From Neisseriaceae bacterium (lineage in GTDB: Bacteria; Pseudomonadota; Gammaproteobacteria; Burkholderiales; Neisseriaceae), in the NCBI GenBank assembly GCA_017458185.1, contig JAFTFY010000025.1, forward strand, positions 1 through 64,000: a DNA stretch of 64,000 bases. The letters are read 5' to 3'. The position numbers and the translations under genes were made by a program. The notes under the pieces are model-generated. The model saw only the letters and a program-made list of their open reading frames with translations. It was not told the DNA's origin and searched no databases. This document shows, piece by piece, positions 63,786 to 64,000 of this stretch; position 1 is the stretch's first letter, and each line of letters begins with the position of its first letter.

Positions 63786-64000
63786 TTATTTAGCAGCCAA
63801 ACTTTCTAATGATTTACCACTTTTGAGTGCTTGTTCAACCCAGAAAGGTTTGCGACCTTTGCCAGACCAAGTTTCGCCAGTGGTAGGATTAACATAGCGT
63901 TTGCGGTTGTTTAAGTATTCTTGAACATCAGCCAAAGAAACATTGTATTTGTCCATTTTGGCAACGATGTCGCGAACAACGGCAGAGCGTTGGTTTTTCA
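63786..64000 (-). CDS. H-NS family histone-like protein, C-terminal part (runs off the window)
   Basis: About 71 codons of an H-NS-type nucleoid protein, cut by the window edge. The DNA-binding core is plain: KRYVNPTTGETWSGKGRKPF, then WVEQALKSGKSLESLAAK-stop. This matches the C-terminal domain (TWSGRGRKP) with the AT-hook-like loop that silences AT-rich DNA. The stop is TAA at 63786-63788. The N-terminal oligomerisation part lies outside. Confidence 0.9.
   Translation of the reverse strand, partial: KNQRSAVVRDIVAKMDKYNVSLADVQEYLNNRKRYVNPTTGETWSGKGRKPFWVEQALKSGKSLESLAAK

Overview
The window is a chromosomal segment of a Neisseriaceae bacterium. The strongest pointer is a 15-base repeat, TTCAGGC(A/T)GCCTGAA, present at least 70 times by eye. 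It is the DNA uptake sequence (DUS) of the Simonsiella/Kingella dialect group. Copies with only one flank conserved nearly always keep AGGCTGCCTGAA, the Simonsiella form. Together with the low GC, the tmRNA tag ANDETFAIAA and the gene content, this suggests Simonsiella muelleri or a close relative (inference, not proven).

Layout. 0-3.5 kb: ttcA, a D,D-endopeptidase (pbpG) and an IS30-family element that landed inside a DUS and carries a frameshifted transposase. 3.9-10.8 kb: two genes, a small secreted protein of unknown function and a 1.7-kaa YadA-like trimeric autotransporter, which share a promoter block and a leader containing a poly-C tract, both apparently out of frame (OFF) in this sequence. 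11-22.5 kb: housekeeping genes rng, recO, recJ, ppiD, hupB, an SNase-like nuclease and an LD-carboxypeptidase. 22.7-34.8 kb: a CcsA-like membrane protein, a TctBA transporter without TctC, hslR, ypfJ, murA, pgk, glyQ and small membrane proteins. 34.9-42.2 kb: parts of an RbbA/HlyD/outer-membrane-factor exporter. 42.9-52.3 kb: cytochrome c peroxidase with an FNR-type promoter, holC-pepA divergent from lptFG, ruvA and a LysE exporter. 52.3-57.4 kb: an ABC ATPase/BtrH pair and a type IIG restriction-modification gene split by one in-frame stop. 57.7-64 kb: tmRNA, azlCD, a persulfide-type ArsR/rhodanese cluster, rsmE, a Pcm-like methyltransferase and the end of an H-NS-family gene.

The intergenic space is unusually rich in structured repeats: a composite two-hairpin mosaic element in several copies, a GGTGGGC/GCCCACC hairpin family, CACGGAGAACACGGAG and AGTGAGCAG families, a string of ACTTCGT-apex hairpins, and four 143/144-bp tandem repeats whose units can fold like a cloverleaf with complementary loops. 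DUS copies also supply stop codons and coding sequence to several genes.

The best candidates for an undescribed system are the twin poly-C leader cassettes (3995-4131 and 5687-5940), which carry a Fur-box-like sequence directly after the C tract, and the cloverleaf tandem repeat at 33.2-33.8 kb. All calls were made by reading; no database search was run.
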